64,000 nt of DNA from Pseudomonadales bacterium (GTDB lineage: Bacteria > Pseudomonadota > Gammaproteobacteria > Pseudomonadales > UBA7239): positions 310,001-374,000 of the forward strand of contig JANQLY010000004.1 in the NCBI GenBank assembly GCA_028280345.1, written 5' to 3'. The first letter of the stretch is position 1; each line of letters starts with the position of its first letter. The position numbers and the translations under genes were made by a program. This document shows, one piece after another, positions 9,636-19,635 of the stretch. The notes below the pieces were generated by a model. The model was not told the DNA's origin. It made no database searches and saw only the letters and a program-made list of their open reading frames with translations.

Positions 9636-9651
9636 CGGCACGATAATTGCC
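9636..9651 (+). promoter_or_regulatory. Sigma-54 promoter of the urease operon
   Basis: CGGCACGATAATTGCC matches TGGCACG-N4-TTGCA with the invariant GG and GC separated by 10 bp. It lies 150 bp upstream of ureD, with an NtrC palindrome at an appropriate upstream distance; together they imply NtrC activation under nitrogen limitation. Confidence 0.8.
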
Positions 9652-9801
9652 TAGTCAGACTTGGTCAAAGTAACAGTTCATACCGGCAGGGGCATTTCAG
9701 GCGGGAGTCTGGTATAAACACCAGGCTGGGAAAAGCCGGGGCCATTAACAGAACTAATGATGGCCAGTGAAAGGGTTGGTAATTAAAAGAGATAGAAACT
9801 T

Positions 9802-10686
9802 GTGACAGCATTGGGCGCGATAGCCGGGGCAGATGAAGAAACCGGCTGGCAGGCAAAACTGGATGTGAAGCTCGGTTATCGTGGCGGGGATAGCTATATT
9901 CGGCACCTGGAGCACTACGGTCCGTTGCGAATTCAGCGCCCGTTTTATCCGGAAGGTCGTGATGTCTGTCATGTCTATCTATTGCATCCTCCTGGCGGTA
10001 TGGTAAGTGGAGATGCTTTAGCCATGAGTGTTTCACTTGAGCGTGGTGCAAAAAGCCTCGTGACAACACCGTCCGCCGGTAAAATCTATCTGGGCAATGA
10101 TTCGGCCCAGGAACAAAGTCAGCATGTAAAGCTAAGCCTTGACGCAGGGAGTGAACTGGAATGGCTGCCACAGGAAACCATCGTGTTTAACGGCGCGCGT
10201 GGTCGTTTATACACTGAGGTCGACCTGGAGGCAGATAGCCGTCTCGCGTTATGGGATATGGTGTGTCTCGGTCGGCCGGCAAGTAGTGAACGCTTTGAAC
10301 AGGGGTACCTGCAGCAAAAGCTATTGATTCGACGTGAACAGAAAGTTATTTATCGGGAACGCAATGACTTTGTTGGTGGTAGTGATTTATTGCAGCAGCC
10401 ATGGGGTATGGCGGGGCAGGCGGTAACAGGTACATTGATTCTGACCTGTAAGCTGGATGCGGAGCAACTCGACAGGTTTCGACAGCAGCTATCCGAGCAA
10501 CCTTTTTTACAGACTTATGATGGGCAGGGCTTATTTGCCCTGTCACAGGTGGGTGAATTACTGGTGGCACGCTACCTTGGTCCATCTGCAGCCCAGGGTA
10601 AGGCAGGTTTTGAATGGCTCTGGTCACAACTGCGAATCATGGTGACAAATCGCCTGGCATTGCGACCACGTATCTGGAATACCTGA
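9802..10686 (+). CDS. ureD: Urease accessory protein UreD (UreH)
   Basis: A 294-aa accessory scaffold that forms the UreDFG complex delivering nickel and CO2 to apo-urease. Recognisable family blocks are LKLGYRGGDSYI-like at the start, HYGPLRIQRPFYPEG, VYLLHPPGGMVSGD, TTPSAGKIYLGN and WLPQETIVFNGAR. It starts at GTG 9802, preceded by a purine-rich AAAAGAGATAG. First gene of the ureDABCEFG operon; nickel transporter genes (ureJ/hupE) are not present in the cluster. Confidence 0.95.
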   Translation: MTALGAIAGADEETGWQAKLDVKLGYRGGDSYIRHLEHYGPLRIQRPFYPEGRDVCHVYLLHPPGGMVSGDALAMSVSLERGAKSLVTTPSAGKIYLGNDSAQEQSQHVKLSLDAGSELEWLPQETIVFNGARGRLYTEVDLEADSRLALWDMVCLGRPASSERFEQGYLQQKLLIRREQKVIYRERNDFVGGSDLLQQPWGMAGQAVTGTLILTCKLDAEQLDRFRQQLSEQPFLQTYDGQGLFALSQVGELLVARYLGPSAAQGKAGFEWLWSQLRIMVTNRLALRPRIWNT

Positions 10687-10731
10687 GTGAACAGATTATT
10701 TATTTTGCAAAAGATAAGGGGTTAGAAAACG

Positions 10732-11034
10732 ATGGAATTAAATCCGAGAGAAAAAGACAAGCTGTTGCTGTTTACAGCGGGCTTGCTTGCCGAGCGTCGC
10801 AAGGCGAAAGGTTTGAAACTGAATTACCCGGAAGCGATGGCATTGATTTCCTGTGAAATTATGGAAGGTGCGCGTGAGGGAAAAACCGTTGCTGAATTGA
10901 TGAGCTATGGTCGCACATTATTAAGCAAGGACGATGTAATGGACGGTATTGCGGAAATGATTCACGAAGTACAAGTAGAAGCGACATTTCCCGACGGTAC
11001 CAAGCTGGTTACTGTCCACAACCCGATTGTCTAG
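10732..11034 (+). CDS. ureA: Urease gamma subunit
   Basis: A 100-aa structural subunit: [46 protein letters not shown] and the C-terminal [15 protein letters not shown] are diagnostic. Its end is adjacent to ureB, consistent with translational coupling. Full length for the separate three-subunit urease type. Confidence 0.98.
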   Translation: MELNPREKDKLLLFTAGLLAERRKAKGLKLNYPEAMALISCEIMEGAREGKTVAELMSYGRTLLSKDDVMDGIAEMIHEVQVEATFPDGTKLVTVHNPIV

Positions 11035-11048
11035 TGAGGAGAATAATC

Positions 11049-11354
11049 ATGATTCCAGGAGAATTGATTACCGCTGAAGGTGAGCATACGCTCAACGAAG
11101 GGCGTGCGACAAAAACCGTTACCGTTGCTAACACTGGCGATCGGCCGATTCAGGTGGGTTCCCACTACCATTTTTATGAAACCAATCCGGCGTTGCAATT
11201 TGATCGTGAAGCTGCGCGAGGCTTTCGTCTCAATATTGCAGCGGGTACAGCGGTGCGCTTTGAACCAGGGCAGGAACGGGAAGTGGAACTGGTGGAGTTG
11301 GCCGGTGCGAAAACAGTTTATGGTTTTCGTGGTGAAGTGATGGGGCCGTTGTAG
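11049..11354 (+). CDS. ureB: Urease beta subunit
   Basis: A 101-aa subunit beginning [19 protein letters not shown], with the family blocks [19 protein letters not shown] and [20 protein letters not shown]. The ATG at 11049 is preferred to the upstream GTG 11034 because GAGGAG stands 7-8 nt before it and urease beta subunits begin MIPGE. Completes the gamma-beta-alpha trimer with ureA and ureC. Confidence 0.97.
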   Translation: MIPGELITAEGEHTLNEGRATKTVTVANTGDRPIQVGSHYHFYETNPALQFDREAARGFRLNIAAGTAVRFEPGQEREVELVELAGAKTVYGFRGEVMGPL

Positions 11355-11398
11355 TTGCTGACTGACAACGCAGAAAAGATTTATAGCAGGAGAGAGTC

Positions 11399-13117
11399 AT
11401 GAGCAAGATTGATCGTCGCGCCTACGCAGAGATGTTTGGTCCGACTGTTGGAGATAAAGTGCGACTCGGCGATACCGAGTTGTTTATCGAAGTAGAAAAA
11501 GACTACACCACCTATGGTGAAGAAGTGAAATTCGGTGGTGGCAAGGTGATTCGAGATGGCATGGGGCAGAGTCAGTCCTGTGCGGCAGAAGTGGCGGATA
11601 CCGTGATTACCAATGCCACTATTCTGGATTATTGGGGAGTAGTGAAAGCTGATATTGGTATCAAGGATGGTCGAATCCAGAAAATTGGCAAGGCCGGTAA
11701 CCCGGATATACAGCCCAATGTGGATATCGTCGTTGGCCCGGGTACGGAAGTCATAGCGGGTGAAGGGCAGATTGTTACGGCGGGTGCTATTGATGCGCAT
11801 ATTCATTTTATTTGTCCGCAGCAAATTGAAGAGGCATTGATGTCTGGCATTACTACCATGCTTGGTGGTGGTACAGGTCCGGCAACGGGCACTAACGCCA
11901 CAACCTGTACACCGGGTCCGTGGCATATCGGTAAGATGATTCAGGCGGCGGATGCGTTTCCGATGAATCTGGGTTTTCTCGGTAAGGGCAATGCGAGCTT
12001 GCCAGAGCCGCTTAATGAACAAATTGAAGCGGGTGCGATGGGTTTGAAGTTGCATGAAGACTGGGGTACAACACCGGCAGCAATTGATAATTGCCTGAAT
12101 GTGGCAGAAGATCACGATGTTCAGGTTGCGATTCACACCGATACGTTAAATGAGTCCGGTTTTGTTGAAGATACGATTGCCGCGTTTAAAGGACGTGTGA
12201 TCCACACCTATCATACGGAAGGTGCGGGTGGTGGGCACGCGCCGGATATTATCAAAGCCTGTGGTGAAGCCAATGTGTTGCCTTCATCAACAAATCCGAC
12301 ACGCCCTTACACAATTAATACCGTCGATGAGCATCTTGATATGCTGATGGTGTGTCATCACCTTGATCCGGATATTCCAGAAGATGTGGCATTTGCCGAT
12401 TCGCGTATTCGTCGCGAGACTATTGCCGCAGAAGATATTTTGCATGACCTCGGTGCGTTCAGCATGATTGCTTCAGACTCCCAGGCGATGGGTCGCGTTG
12501 GTGAGGTAGTATCGCGCACCTGGCAGACTGCTCACAAAATGAAAGTGCAGCGCGGCTTTTTAGCGGGTTCCACGAGTGGTAGTGGTGATGAAGCGGCGGA
12601 TAACTTTCGTGCCAAACGTTATATTGCCAAATACACAATTAACCCGGCTCTGACGCACGGCATTGCTCACGAAGTGGGTTCTGTAGAAGTTGGCAAGCTC
12701 GCTGATCTCGTGTTGTGGAAGCCGGCATTTTTTGGTGCCAAACCTTCGATGATTATCAAGGGTGGTGCAATTGCGGCAGTACCGATGGGAGATCCGAATG
12801 CATCGATTCCAACACCGCAACCAGTGCACTATCGCTTTATGTTTGGTGCCTATGGCAAGTCCCTTGTAAACAACTCGGTAACCTTTGTTTCCGAAGCGGC
12901 TCTGGCGGCAGGGGTTGATAAACAGCTTGGTATTGAAAAGCGCGTGGTAGCGGTAAAAGGCACCCGTGCGATTCGCAAAAAAGATATGATCCTCAATGAG
13001 TATCAGCCAACGATGACTGTAGACTCGCAGACCTATGAAGTGCGTGCCGATGGAGAATTACTGGTATGTGAGCCCGCCACCGAGTTGCCACTGGCACAGC
13101 GTTACTTTCTTTTCTAG
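11399..13117 (+). CDS. ureC: Urease alpha (catalytic) subunit
   Basis: A 572-aa di-nickel amidohydrolase converting urea to ammonia and carbamate. Active-site elements fall at the numbering of the Klebsiella enzyme: HIH near residues 134-136, the carbamylated lysine in GLKLHEDWG (K217), HIDT-like nickel ligands, [12 protein letters not shown] (around H272) and the mobile flap MVCHHLDP (C319-H320). A strong AGGAGAG precedes the ATG. All catalytic residues are present, so the enzyme is expected to be active. Confidence 0.99.
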   Translation: MSKIDRRAYAEMFGPTVGDKVRLGDTELFIEVEKDYTTYGEEVKFGGGKVIRDGMGQSQSCAAEVADTVITNATILDYWGVVKADIGIKDGRIQKIGKAGNPDIQPNVDIVVGPGTEVIAGEGQIVTAGAIDAHIHFICPQQIEEALMSGITTMLGGGTGPATGTNATTCTPGPWHIGKMIQAADAFPMNLGFLGKGNASLPEPLNEQIEAGAMGLKLHEDWGTTPAAIDNCLNVAEDHDVQVAIHTDTLNESGFVEDTIAAFKGRVIHTYHTEGAGGGHAPDIIKACGEANVLPSSTNPTRPYTINTVDEHLDMLMVCHHLDPDIPEDVAFADSRIRRETIAAEDILHDLGAFSMIASDSQAMGRVGEVVSRTWQTAHKMKVQRGFLAGSTSGSGDEAADNFRAKRYIAKYTINPALTHGIAHEVGSVEVGKLADLVLWKPAFFGAKPSMIIKGGAIAAVPMGDPNASIPTPQPVHYRFMFGAYGKSLVNNSVTFVSEAALAAGVDKQLGIEKRVVAVKGTRAIRKKDMILNEYQPTMTVDSQTYEVRADGELLVCEPATELPLAQRYFLF

Positions 13118-13137
13118 GCTTGTTCAGGAGGTAGTTT

Positions 13138-13641
13138 ATGCTGCGCATCTTTGAATATGCCAATCTTGACGCTGTTGAGGATGAGGGCTTGCTTGAACTG
13201 GAATTGCCCTATGATTTGCGCAAGAAAAGTCGCGTTCGAACACAGACTGTCTGTGGGCGAGAGGCTGGTTTGTTTCTTGAGCGTGGTAATGTTTTAAAAG
13301 CTGGCGATTTGCTTAAGGCGGAAAGCGGAGAGTTGTTGCGTATTGTTGCAGCAGAAGAGGAAGTCAGTACGATTACCAGTGAAAATAGTCTGTTGTTGTT
13401 AAAAGCTGCTTATCATCTCGGTAATCGTCACGTACCCTTGCAAATTTGTCGCAACGATCAACAAAACTGGTTGCGCTACCAGCGTGATTATGTACTGGAT
13501 GATATGGTGTCAAAGCTCGGCTTGGTCGTTAAGCATGAAATGGCGTCGTTTCATCCGGAGTCCGGTGCCTATCACCAGGGTGGGCATGATAAACATCATC
13601 ATGATGACGAACACTCCGGGCATACACATCACCATGGATAG
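13138..13641 (+). CDS. ureE: Urease accessory nickel metallochaperone UreE
   Basis: A 167-aa dimeric metallochaperone passing Ni(II) to UreG. The N-terminal peptide-binding domain (ELPYDLRKKSRVRTQT...GREAGLFLERG) and the metal-binding domain with AYHLGNRHVPLQI are intact. The C-terminus is an extended His-rich tail (GGHDKHHHDDEHSGHTHHHG) suited to nickel storage. It follows ureC by 20 bp, with an AGGAGG ribosome site. Confidence 0.97.
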   Translation: MLRIFEYANLDAVEDEGLLELELPYDLRKKSRVRTQTVCGREAGLFLERGNVLKAGDLLKAESGELLRIVAAEEEVSTITSENSLLLLKAAYHLGNRHVPLQICRNDQQNWLRYQRDYVLDDMVSKLGLVVKHEMASFHPESGAYHQGGHDKHHHDDEHSGHTHHHG

Positions 13642-13671
13642 AAACTCGAATAGAGACAGGAGTGAATAGTA

Positions 13672-14340
13672 GTGGCGGATAAAACGGCTTTGTTATCGCT
13701 GATGCGTCTGGTAAGTCCGGCGCTACCCGTCGGTGCCTATAGTTATTCCCAGGGGTTTGAAGCAGCAAATGAAGCGGGCTGGGTGCACGATAGAGACAGC
13801 ACAGCGCAGTGGTTGCGCGGAGTGATGCAACACGGTTTATGTTATCTCGATATACCAGTGATAAAGCGTTGTTATCAGACCCTTGTACAACAGGATAATG
13901 ATCAATTGGCTTACTGGAATGAACAGTCACTTGCCGCACGTGAATCCGCTGAGTTGCGTCTCGAAGATAAACAAATGGGTAAGGCCCTGCTACGCTTGCT
14001 CAGTGATCTCGGTATAGAGGTACCGGATGTGCTGGCCCGGGAGCCCGGCTGGCTCAGTGTGTGGAGTTTTGCCGCCTGGCAATGGCAGGTTGAACTCGAG
14101 GATGCGTGCCATGGCTATCTGTGGGCCTGGCTTGAAAATCAGTTGGCCGCCGCAGCAAAGCTGGTGCCGCTGGGTCAAACCGATGTGCAGCGTTTGACGA
14201 CGGAACTACTGCCCATGATAGGTGAAGTGGTAACACAGGGGCTTGCAGTAACAGATGATGATATCGGCATGGGTATGCCAAGGCTGGTGATTGGCAGTAT
14301 GTTGCACGAGACACAGTACTCGCGGCTATTTCGCTCATGA
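13672..14340 (+). CDS. ureF: Urease accessory protein UreF
   Basis: A 222-aa all-helical accessory protein, the GTPase-gating partner of UreG in urease maturation. Family blocks: LMRLVSPALPVGAYSYSQGFE at the N-terminus, WLRGVMQHGLCYLDIPV, ESAELRLEDKQMGKALL and the central WSFAAWQWQ. Begins at GTG 13672 with GACAGGAG about 9 nt upstream. Lies between ureE and ureG in the usual order. Confidence 0.96.
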   Translation: MADKTALLSLMRLVSPALPVGAYSYSQGFEAANEAGWVHDRDSTAQWLRGVMQHGLCYLDIPVIKRCYQTLVQQDNDQLAYWNEQSLAARESAELRLEDKQMGKALLRLLSDLGIEVPDVLAREPGWLSVWSFAAWQWQVELEDACHGYLWAWLENQLAAAAKLVPLGQTDVQRLTTELLPMIGEVVTQGLAVTDDDIGMGMPRLVIGSMLHETQYSRLFRS

Positions 14341-14372
14341 TAATTTTTTAGACAAGGTATGCAGGATATTTG

Positions 14373-14999
14373 ATGATGACAAAAACAGGTACATTGCGAT
14401 TGGGCATTGGTGGCCCCGTGGGTTCCGGCAAAACAGCGTTGGTGAAAGCGCTGTGCGCGAGACTCAAGGATAAATACAACATTGCCGTAGTTACCAACGA
14501 TATTTATACCAAAGAGGATCAACAGTTTTTGCAGCGCCATGAAGTGCTGGAACAGGAACGTATTGTCGGCGTTGAGACAGGGGGGTGCCCGCACACTGCG
14601 ATACGTGAGGACGCCTCTATGAATCTGGCAGCGATTGCTGATTTGCAGGAGCAGTTTCCCGGTCTTGATGTGATTATGGTGGAAAGCGGTGGTGACAATC
14701 TTGCGGCAACGTTCAGTCCGGAATTATCTGATCTGACGCTCTATGTGATTGATGTATCGGCGGGAGATAAAATTCCGCGCAAGGGTGGGCCGGGCATTAC
14801 CAAATCCGATCTGCTAATTATTAACAAAATTGATATTGCTGATTATATTGGCGCCTCACTGGAGGTGATGGATCGCGATGCAAAGAAAATGCGTGGCGAC
14901 AAGCCATTTGTATTTTCCAACCTCAAGGATGAAACCGGCGTTGATGAAATCGTCGCGTTTGTTGAGCGCGAGGGGATGTTGACGGACAGTAGCGAATAG
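14373..14999 (+). CDS. ureG: Urease accessory GTPase UreG
   Basis: A 208-aa SIMIBI-class GTPase supplying energy for nickel insertion. P-loop [16 protein letters not shown] (about residues 12-27), metal-binding CPH motif in [17 protein letters not shown], switch [15 protein letters not shown] and the guanine-specificity NKID are all present. The in-frame ATG at 14373 is chosen over TTG 14370; ATG 14376 is also possible. Last gene of the operon, followed by a terminator. Confidence 0.97.
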   Translation: MMTKTGTLRLGIGGPVGSGKTALVKALCARLKDKYNIAVVTNDIYTKEDQQFLQRHEVLEQERIVGVETGGCPHTAIREDASMNLAAIADLQEQFPGLDVIMVESGGDNLAATFSPELSDLTLYVIDVSAGDKIPRKGGPGITKSDLLIINKIDIADYIGASLEVMDRDAKKMRGDKPFVFSNLKDETGVDEIVAFVEREGMLTDSSE

Positions 15000-15022
15000 C
15001 TACTCATGTCCCATCAAGGATT

Positions 15023-15053
15023 AAAACGCCCCGAATAGGGGCGTTTTGTTTTT
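15023..15053 (+). terminator. Rho-independent terminator of the urease operon
   Basis: AAAACGCCCC - GAAT - AGGGGCGTTTT hairpin followed by a T-rich tail, 24 bp after the ureG stop. Confidence 0.9.
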
Positions 15054-15110
15054 GCTTGCACACTGTATCGAGAAAAGAAGCTTACAGAATTAAAAGGCTC
15101 GACGCTGAAA

Positions 15111-15127
15111 GGCATTAATTTGGTGCA
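15111..15127. promoter_or_regulatory. NtrC-like site upstream of urtA
   Basis: GGCATTAATTTGGTGCA has a perfect right half (GGTGCA) and a degenerate left half of the NtrC consensus, centred about 140 bp upstream of the start predicted from the sigma-54 element, a usual enhancer distance. The rest of the 15054-15362 gap holds no gene. Confidence 0.55.
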
Positions 15128-15232
15128 AGCGATTATTTTTATGAGCGATTTTAGTGCCGAAGCCATATTGTCCCTCCGGCAATTTGTAGTTAAGCCCCCG
15201 AATTTATGAAACCTTAACAGAATTATAGAAAC

Positions 15233-15248
15233 TGGCACAAAAGATGCA
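15233..15248 (+). promoter_or_regulatory. Sigma-54 promoter of the urtABCDE operon
   Basis: TGGCACAAAAGATGCA: invariant GG and GC with correct 10-bp separation and TGGCAC fully conserved; one mismatch in the -12 box. It lies about 115 bp before urtA. Confidence 0.75.
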
Positions 15249-15362
15249 AATAACCGGGCAGTCACCCGGCCATGCTGACTTATATCGCCGGTATGCGTAT
15301 CTGGTGGTGCATTAATTAAAGAGGTTTGAATTTTAGTTTGTCGAATTTTTAAGGAGACAGTA

Positions 15363-16670
15363 ATGAAAATGAATAGTTTAGGGTGGCGCAAGACGTTACT
15401 GACAACAGTAGCCGCGGCGCTGATGAGTCTGACAGTTGTCACAGCTCAGGCTGCCGACACCATCAAAGTCGGTGTGTTGCACTCATTGTCTGGCACCATG
15501 GCAATCAGTGAAACCACGCTGAAAGATACGGTTCTTATGATGATCGAAGAGCAGAATAAGAAAGGCGGTGTGCTTGGTAAGCAGCTTGAGCCAGTAGTTG
15601 TTGACCCTGCGTCCAACTGGCCACTGTTTGCGGAAAAAACCCGCGAGCTGCTGGAAAAAGAACAGGTTGATGTTATTTTCGGCTGTTGGACTTCCGTATC
15701 GCGTAAATCTGTCTTGCCGGTTATTGAAGAACTTAATGGCCTGATGTTTTATCCGGTTCAATACGAAGGTGAAGAATCTTCGAAAAACGTTTTCTACACT
15801 GGCGCAGCGCCTAACCAGCAAGCGATTCCGGCGGTTGACTACCTGATGAACGAAATCGGTGTAAAACGCTGGGTGCTTGCGGGTACTGACTACGTTTATC
15901 CGCGTACGACAAATAAAATCCTCGAGTCTTACCTGAAAAGTAAAGGTGTGGCCGAGGAAGATATCATGATTAACTATACGCCTTTTGGTCACTCTGACTG
16001 GCAGAACATCGTCTCTGATATCAAGAAGTTTGGTTCTGAAGGTAAGAAAACAGCGGTTGTTTCTACCATTAATGGTGATGCAAACGTACCGTTTTACAAG
16101 GAACTCGGTAACCAGGGTGTGAGTGCGGAAGATATCCCGGTAGTTGCTTTCTCTGTTGGTGAAGAAGAACTCTCCGGTTTTGATACGGGGCCGTTGGTGG
16201 GTCACCTCGCGGCGTGGAACTACTTCATGAGTGCTGAAGCTGAAGAAAACGATGCGTTTATCGAATCATGGCACAGTTTTATCGGTGATGAGAACCGTGT
16301 AACTAATGACCCGATGGAAGCAACATATATCGGTTTTAACCTCTGGGTTCAGGCTGTTGAGAAAGCCGGTAGTACAGAAGTTGATAAAGTGCATGATGCG
16401 ATTATCGGTCTTGAAACTCCGAACCTGACTGGCGGTACGGCAAAAATGCTGGCTAATCACCACTTGACCAAGCCGGTACTGATTGGTGAGATTCAGGAAG
16501 ACGGTCAGTTTGAAATTGTCTGGTCAACGGACAGCGAAGTACCGGGTGATGCCTGGACTGACTTCCTGCCGGAAAGTGCCAAAGTTATTGCCGACTGGCA
16601 AGACGAAAGCATTATGTGTGGTAACTACAACACTGAAACCAAAAAGTGCTCTGGTCAAAACTACGAGTAA
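15363..16670 (+). CDS. urtA: Urea ABC transporter substrate-binding protein UrtA
   Basis: A 435-aa periplasmic binding protein of the HAAT (branched-chain amino acid/amide) class. Signal peptide cleaved near residue 30 (TAQA|ADTIK). Family features: VGVLHSLSGTMAISETTLKDTVLMMIEEQNKKGG-type start, VDPASNWPLFAEKTRELL, FGCWTSVSRKSVLPV, and FYPVQYEGEESSKNVFYTGAAPNQQ. The urease-adjacent context and the full urtABCDE set identify urea (or short amides) as substrate. Strong AAGGAG before the ATG. Confidence 0.96.
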   Translation: MKMNSLGWRKTLLTTVAAALMSLTVVTAQAADTIKVGVLHSLSGTMAISETTLKDTVLMMIEEQNKKGGVLGKQLEPVVVDPASNWPLFAEKTRELLEKEQVDVIFGCWTSVSRKSVLPVIEELNGLMFYPVQYEGEESSKNVFYTGAAPNQQAIPAVDYLMNEIGVKRWVLAGTDYVYPRTTNKILESYLKSKGVAEEDIMINYTPFGHSDWQNIVSDIKKFGSEGKKTAVVSTINGDANVPFYKELGNQGVSAEDIPVVAFSVGEEELSGFDTGPLVGHLAAWNYFMSAEAEENDAFIESWHSFIGDENRVTNDPMEATYIGFNLWVQAVEKAGSTEVDKVHDAIIGLETPNLTGGTAKMLANHHLTKPVLIGEIQEDGQFEIVWSTDSEVPGDAWTDFLPESAKVIADWQDESIMCGNYNTETKKCSGQNYE

Positions 16671-16702
16671 GTTTGTTTCAGTGACCGTTATCTAATGGTC
16701 TG

Positions 16703-16746
16703 CCGGGAAGCGAATTGGGCTTCGCTTCCCGGCCCTTAAACGGGCC
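16703..16746 (+). other. Stable hairpins between urtA and urtB
   Basis: A perfect 12-bp stem (CCGGGAAGCGAA / TTCGCTTCCCGG, loop TTGGGC) overlaps a second short stem GGCCC-TTAAAC-GGGCC. There is no T-run, so it is more likely an mRNA 3'-stabilising or processing hairpin that raises UrtA over the membrane subunits than a terminator. Confidence 0.6.
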
Positions 16747-16819
16747 TCGGATAGCTTTAAAATCAAGTAAATCAACCGGGTTATTCCCTTTCAATAACAT
16801 ATTACTAGCAGATACGATT

Positions 16820-18487
16820 ATGCTGTTACGTCGATCATTTTGGGTGCTGATTTTGGCTCTGCTGAGCTGCTCTATGCTGACTCTGCCGGTACAGGCACAG
16901 TCGTTACCAGATGAGCAACATCAAATGACAGATGACTTTGCCGCAGTGTTGCACAAGCTTCCCAAGGCAAAATTTTCTGAGAAATCTTCACTTATCGAAC
17001 AGATTGCTGACCAAAAGCACGCCAAAAGTGAAGCAGTGCTTGAAGCCATGCTCGAAGCGCGTCTGTTTTACCGAAAATCTGACAAGATTATTGTCTTTGC
17101 TGACAAGGTGGATGCCGGTTACCACATTGTCGATGTGCTTAGCGATGAAGACTATGGAGAAATTGGCAAGCGCAAGGTTAAAAAAGTTAGTGTGAATAAC
17201 AGCCTGCGCCGTGAACTTAAATCCCTGATTGCGCGCTTTCAATTGGAAAGTGAAGATATTGAAAAACGCACACAGGCGATTCAGAACATTATCAAAAGTC
17301 CCGATCCCGTATTTGCCGCCAGTGTGGCTCGCGCGATTGATGTAGAACAAGACAGCGCGGTGCGACAGCAATTACTTACTGCCCAGGCGGCGGTTCGCCT
17401 GGTGAGTGATGATACCGATAAGGAAAGTAAAATTGCCGCAATTGTATTACTGGGCGAAGTGACAGATAAAAATGCCATAGCGTTGCTGGCGCCACTGGTA
17501 GAACAAAAAGAAGATGGTACTTACGTGGAGACTGATGAAGATATCCGTGTTGCGGCGCAAGTTTCGCTTAAGAAGCTGCATGAGCGCGAAGGTATGTATT
17601 CCATCGTAGAGAATCTGTTCTTTGGTGTCAGTCTGGGTTCCGTATTACTGCTTGCCGCTGTGGGCCTTGCAATTACGTTTGGAGTAATGGGCGTGATCAA
17701 TATGGCTCATGGCGAAATGATTATGCTTGGTGCTTATACCACCTACGTAGTTCAGCTAGTGATGCCGAATCACATTGGCGCATCGCTGATAGTGGCAATA
17801 CCGGCGGCGTTTCTGGTCTCCGGCACAATGGGGGTAATCATTGAACGCACAGTGATTCGCCATCTCTATGGGCGACCGCTGGAAACCTTGCTGGCGACAT
17901 TTGGTTTAAGCCTGGTTTTACAACAGCTGGTGCGTACGATCTTTTCACCACTTAACCGTTCGGTAATTACGCCGGAGTGGATGAGTGGTTCCTGGCATGT
18001 GAACGGCATGTTGTCACTTACCTATAACCGTCTCTATATCATTATTTTTAGCTTGTTAGTACTTGGCGGTCTTGTGTTATTGATGCGTCGTACCTTCTTC
18101 GGTTTGCAAATGCGCGCGGTAACACAGAATCGGCCGATGGCGAGTTCCATGGGAATTCGTACCGGCTGGGTCGATGCGCTGACATTTGGACTCGGCTCAG
18201 GTATCGCCGGTATCGCCGGTGTAGCACTGAGTCAGTTAACGAATGTGGGTCCGAATCTTGGACAGGCTTATATCATTGACTCTTTTCTTGTGGTGGTTTT
18301 CGGTGGTGTTGGCAACCTGTTCGGTACGTTTTTTGCGGCGATGTCGCTGGGTATTGCCAATAAGTTTTTTGAGCCACTGGTGGGCGCTGTACTGGCGAAG
18401 ATCCTGATCCTGGTGTTTATCATTTTGTTTATTCAACGTCGGCCGCGCGGTTTGTTCGCGATTAAGGGCCGCTTTGTGGAAGATTAA
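16820..18487 (+). CDS. urtB: Urea ABC transporter permease UrtB
   Basis: A 555-aa inner-membrane permease. After a signal-like segment (MLLRRSFWVLILALLSCSML...QAQ) there is a soluble helical N-terminal region of about 230 residues, typical of UrtB but absent from LivH, then the LivH-type permease starting near residue 260 (FFGVSLGSVLLLAAVGLAITFGVMGVINMAHGEMIMLGAYT) and the loop GLQMRAVTQNRPMASSMGI that contacts the ATPases. ATG 16820 is chosen; an upstream in-frame codon (16715) would put the signal peptide internally. Confidence 0.95.
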   Translation: MLLRRSFWVLILALLSCSMLTLPVQAQSLPDEQHQMTDDFAAVLHKLPKAKFSEKSSLIEQIADQKHAKSEAVLEAMLEARLFYRKSDKIIVFADKVDAGYHIVDVLSDEDYGEIGKRKVKKVSVNNSLRRELKSLIARFQLESEDIEKRTQAIQNIIKSPDPVFAASVARAIDVEQDSAVRQQLLTAQAAVRLVSDDTDKESKIAAIVLLGEVTDKNAIALLAPLVEQKEDGTYVETDEDIRVAAQVSLKKLHEREGMYSIVENLFFGVSLGSVLLLAAVGLAITFGVMGVINMAHGEMIMLGAYTTYVVQLVMPNHIGASLIVAIPAAFLVSGTMGVIIERTVIRHLYGRPLETLLATFGLSLVLQQLVRTIFSPLNRSVITPEWMSGSWHVNGMLSLTYNRLYIIIFSLLVLGGLVLLMRRTFFGLQMRAVTQNRPMASSMGIRTGWVDALTFGLGSGIAGIAGVALSQLTNVGPNLGQAYIIDSFLVVVFGGVGNLFGTFFAAMSLGIANKFFEPLVGAVLAKILILVFIILFIQRRPRGLFAIKGRFVED

Positions 18488-18501
18488 AGAGCGGTCGAAT
18501 T

Positions 18502-19626
18502 ATGAAAAATGGTTTGATAAATACCCTGTTAAAAGACGATAAGGCGAGTCAGCGTTTTATCTTGATTCTTATGGCGGTTTCAATTCTGGTGCCGATATTA
18601 AATCTGTTGGTACCGGAGAGCTGGCCGATTCATGTCTCTACGTATACCGTGACATTGCTCGGCAAGTACCTGTGTTTTGCTCTGCTTGCATTGGCAGTTG
18701 ATCTGATCTGGGGTTACTGTGGCATTCTGAGCCTGGGGCACGGTGCATTTTTTGCACTGGGTGGTTATGCCATGGGTATGTATTTGATGCGTCAGATCGG
18801 TGATCGCGGTGTTTACGGCAACCCGGAACTGCCAGACTTTATGGTTTTTCTTAACTGGCAGGAGCTGCCCTGGTACTGGTATGGCTTTGATAACTTTGGC
18901 TTTGCGATGCTAATGGTATTGCTGGTGCCCGGCTTGCTTGCCTTTGTGTTTGGCTGGTTTGCATTTCGCTCCCGTGTAACCGGGGTCTATTTGTCGATTA
19001 TTACCCAGGCGATGACCTATGCATTAATGTTGGCGTTCTTCCGTAATGAGATGGGTTTTGGCGGTAATAACGGACTGACCGACTTCAAGGATATTCTCGG
19101 TTTTGATCTGCAAAGTGATTACACGCGTTGTACGTTGTTTTTCCTCACCGCATTGTCTCTTGCGCTCGCTTACCTTGCGTGTATCGGGATTGTAAAATCG
19201 AAACTCGGTCGTGTTCTGGTAGCGATTCGTGATGCCGAGAGCCGTACCCGCTTTATGGGATATCGGGTTGAACACTATAAATTATTTGTTTTTGTATTCT
19301 CCGCTGTACTCGCTGGTATTGCCGGTGCGTTCTATGTACCGCAAGTTGGAATTATAAATCCGGGTGAGTTCACACCAATCAACTCAATTGAAATTATTAT
19401 CTGGGTGGCGATTGGTGGTCGCGGCACGCTCTATGGTGCTGTGATCGGAGCGATTCTTGTGAACTACGGTAAAACCTGGTTTACCGGTGCGTTCCCCGAG
19501 TTGTGGTTATTTATGTTGGGCGGTCTGTTTGTGGTAGCGACGATTTATCTACCACAGGGTATAAAGGGCCTGTTTGACAAGTGGCAGTCGCGACAGAATA
19601 CAGCAACGCCGACGGCTGGCGCATAG
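18502..19626 (+). CDS. urtC: Urea ABC transporter permease UrtC
   Basis: A 374-aa LivM-type permease, partner of UrtB. Multiple membrane segments with the hallmark DLIWGYCGILSLGHGAFFALGGYAMGMYLM, the signature SRVTGVYLSIITQAMTYALML, and the ATPase-coupling region VLVAIRDAESRTRFMGYRV. It follows urtB by 14 bp and precedes urtD by 9 bp, in a tight operon. Confidence 0.96.
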   Translation: MKNGLINTLLKDDKASQRFILILMAVSILVPILNLLVPESWPIHVSTYTVTLLGKYLCFALLALAVDLIWGYCGILSLGHGAFFALGGYAMGMYLMRQIGDRGVYGNPELPDFMVFLNWQELPWYWYGFDNFGFAMLMVLLVPGLLAFVFGWFAFRSRVTGVYLSIITQAMTYALMLAFFRNEMGFGGNNGLTDFKDILGFDLQSDYTRCTLFFLTALSLALAYLACIGIVKSKLGRVLVAIRDAESRTRFMGYRVEHYKLFVFVFSAVLAGIAGAFYVPQVGIINPGEFTPINSIEIIIWVAIGGRGTLYGAVIGAILVNYGKTWFTGAFPELWLFMLGGLFVVATIYLPQGIKGLFDKWQSRQNTATPTAGA

Positions 19627-19635
19627 GCGAGGAGA

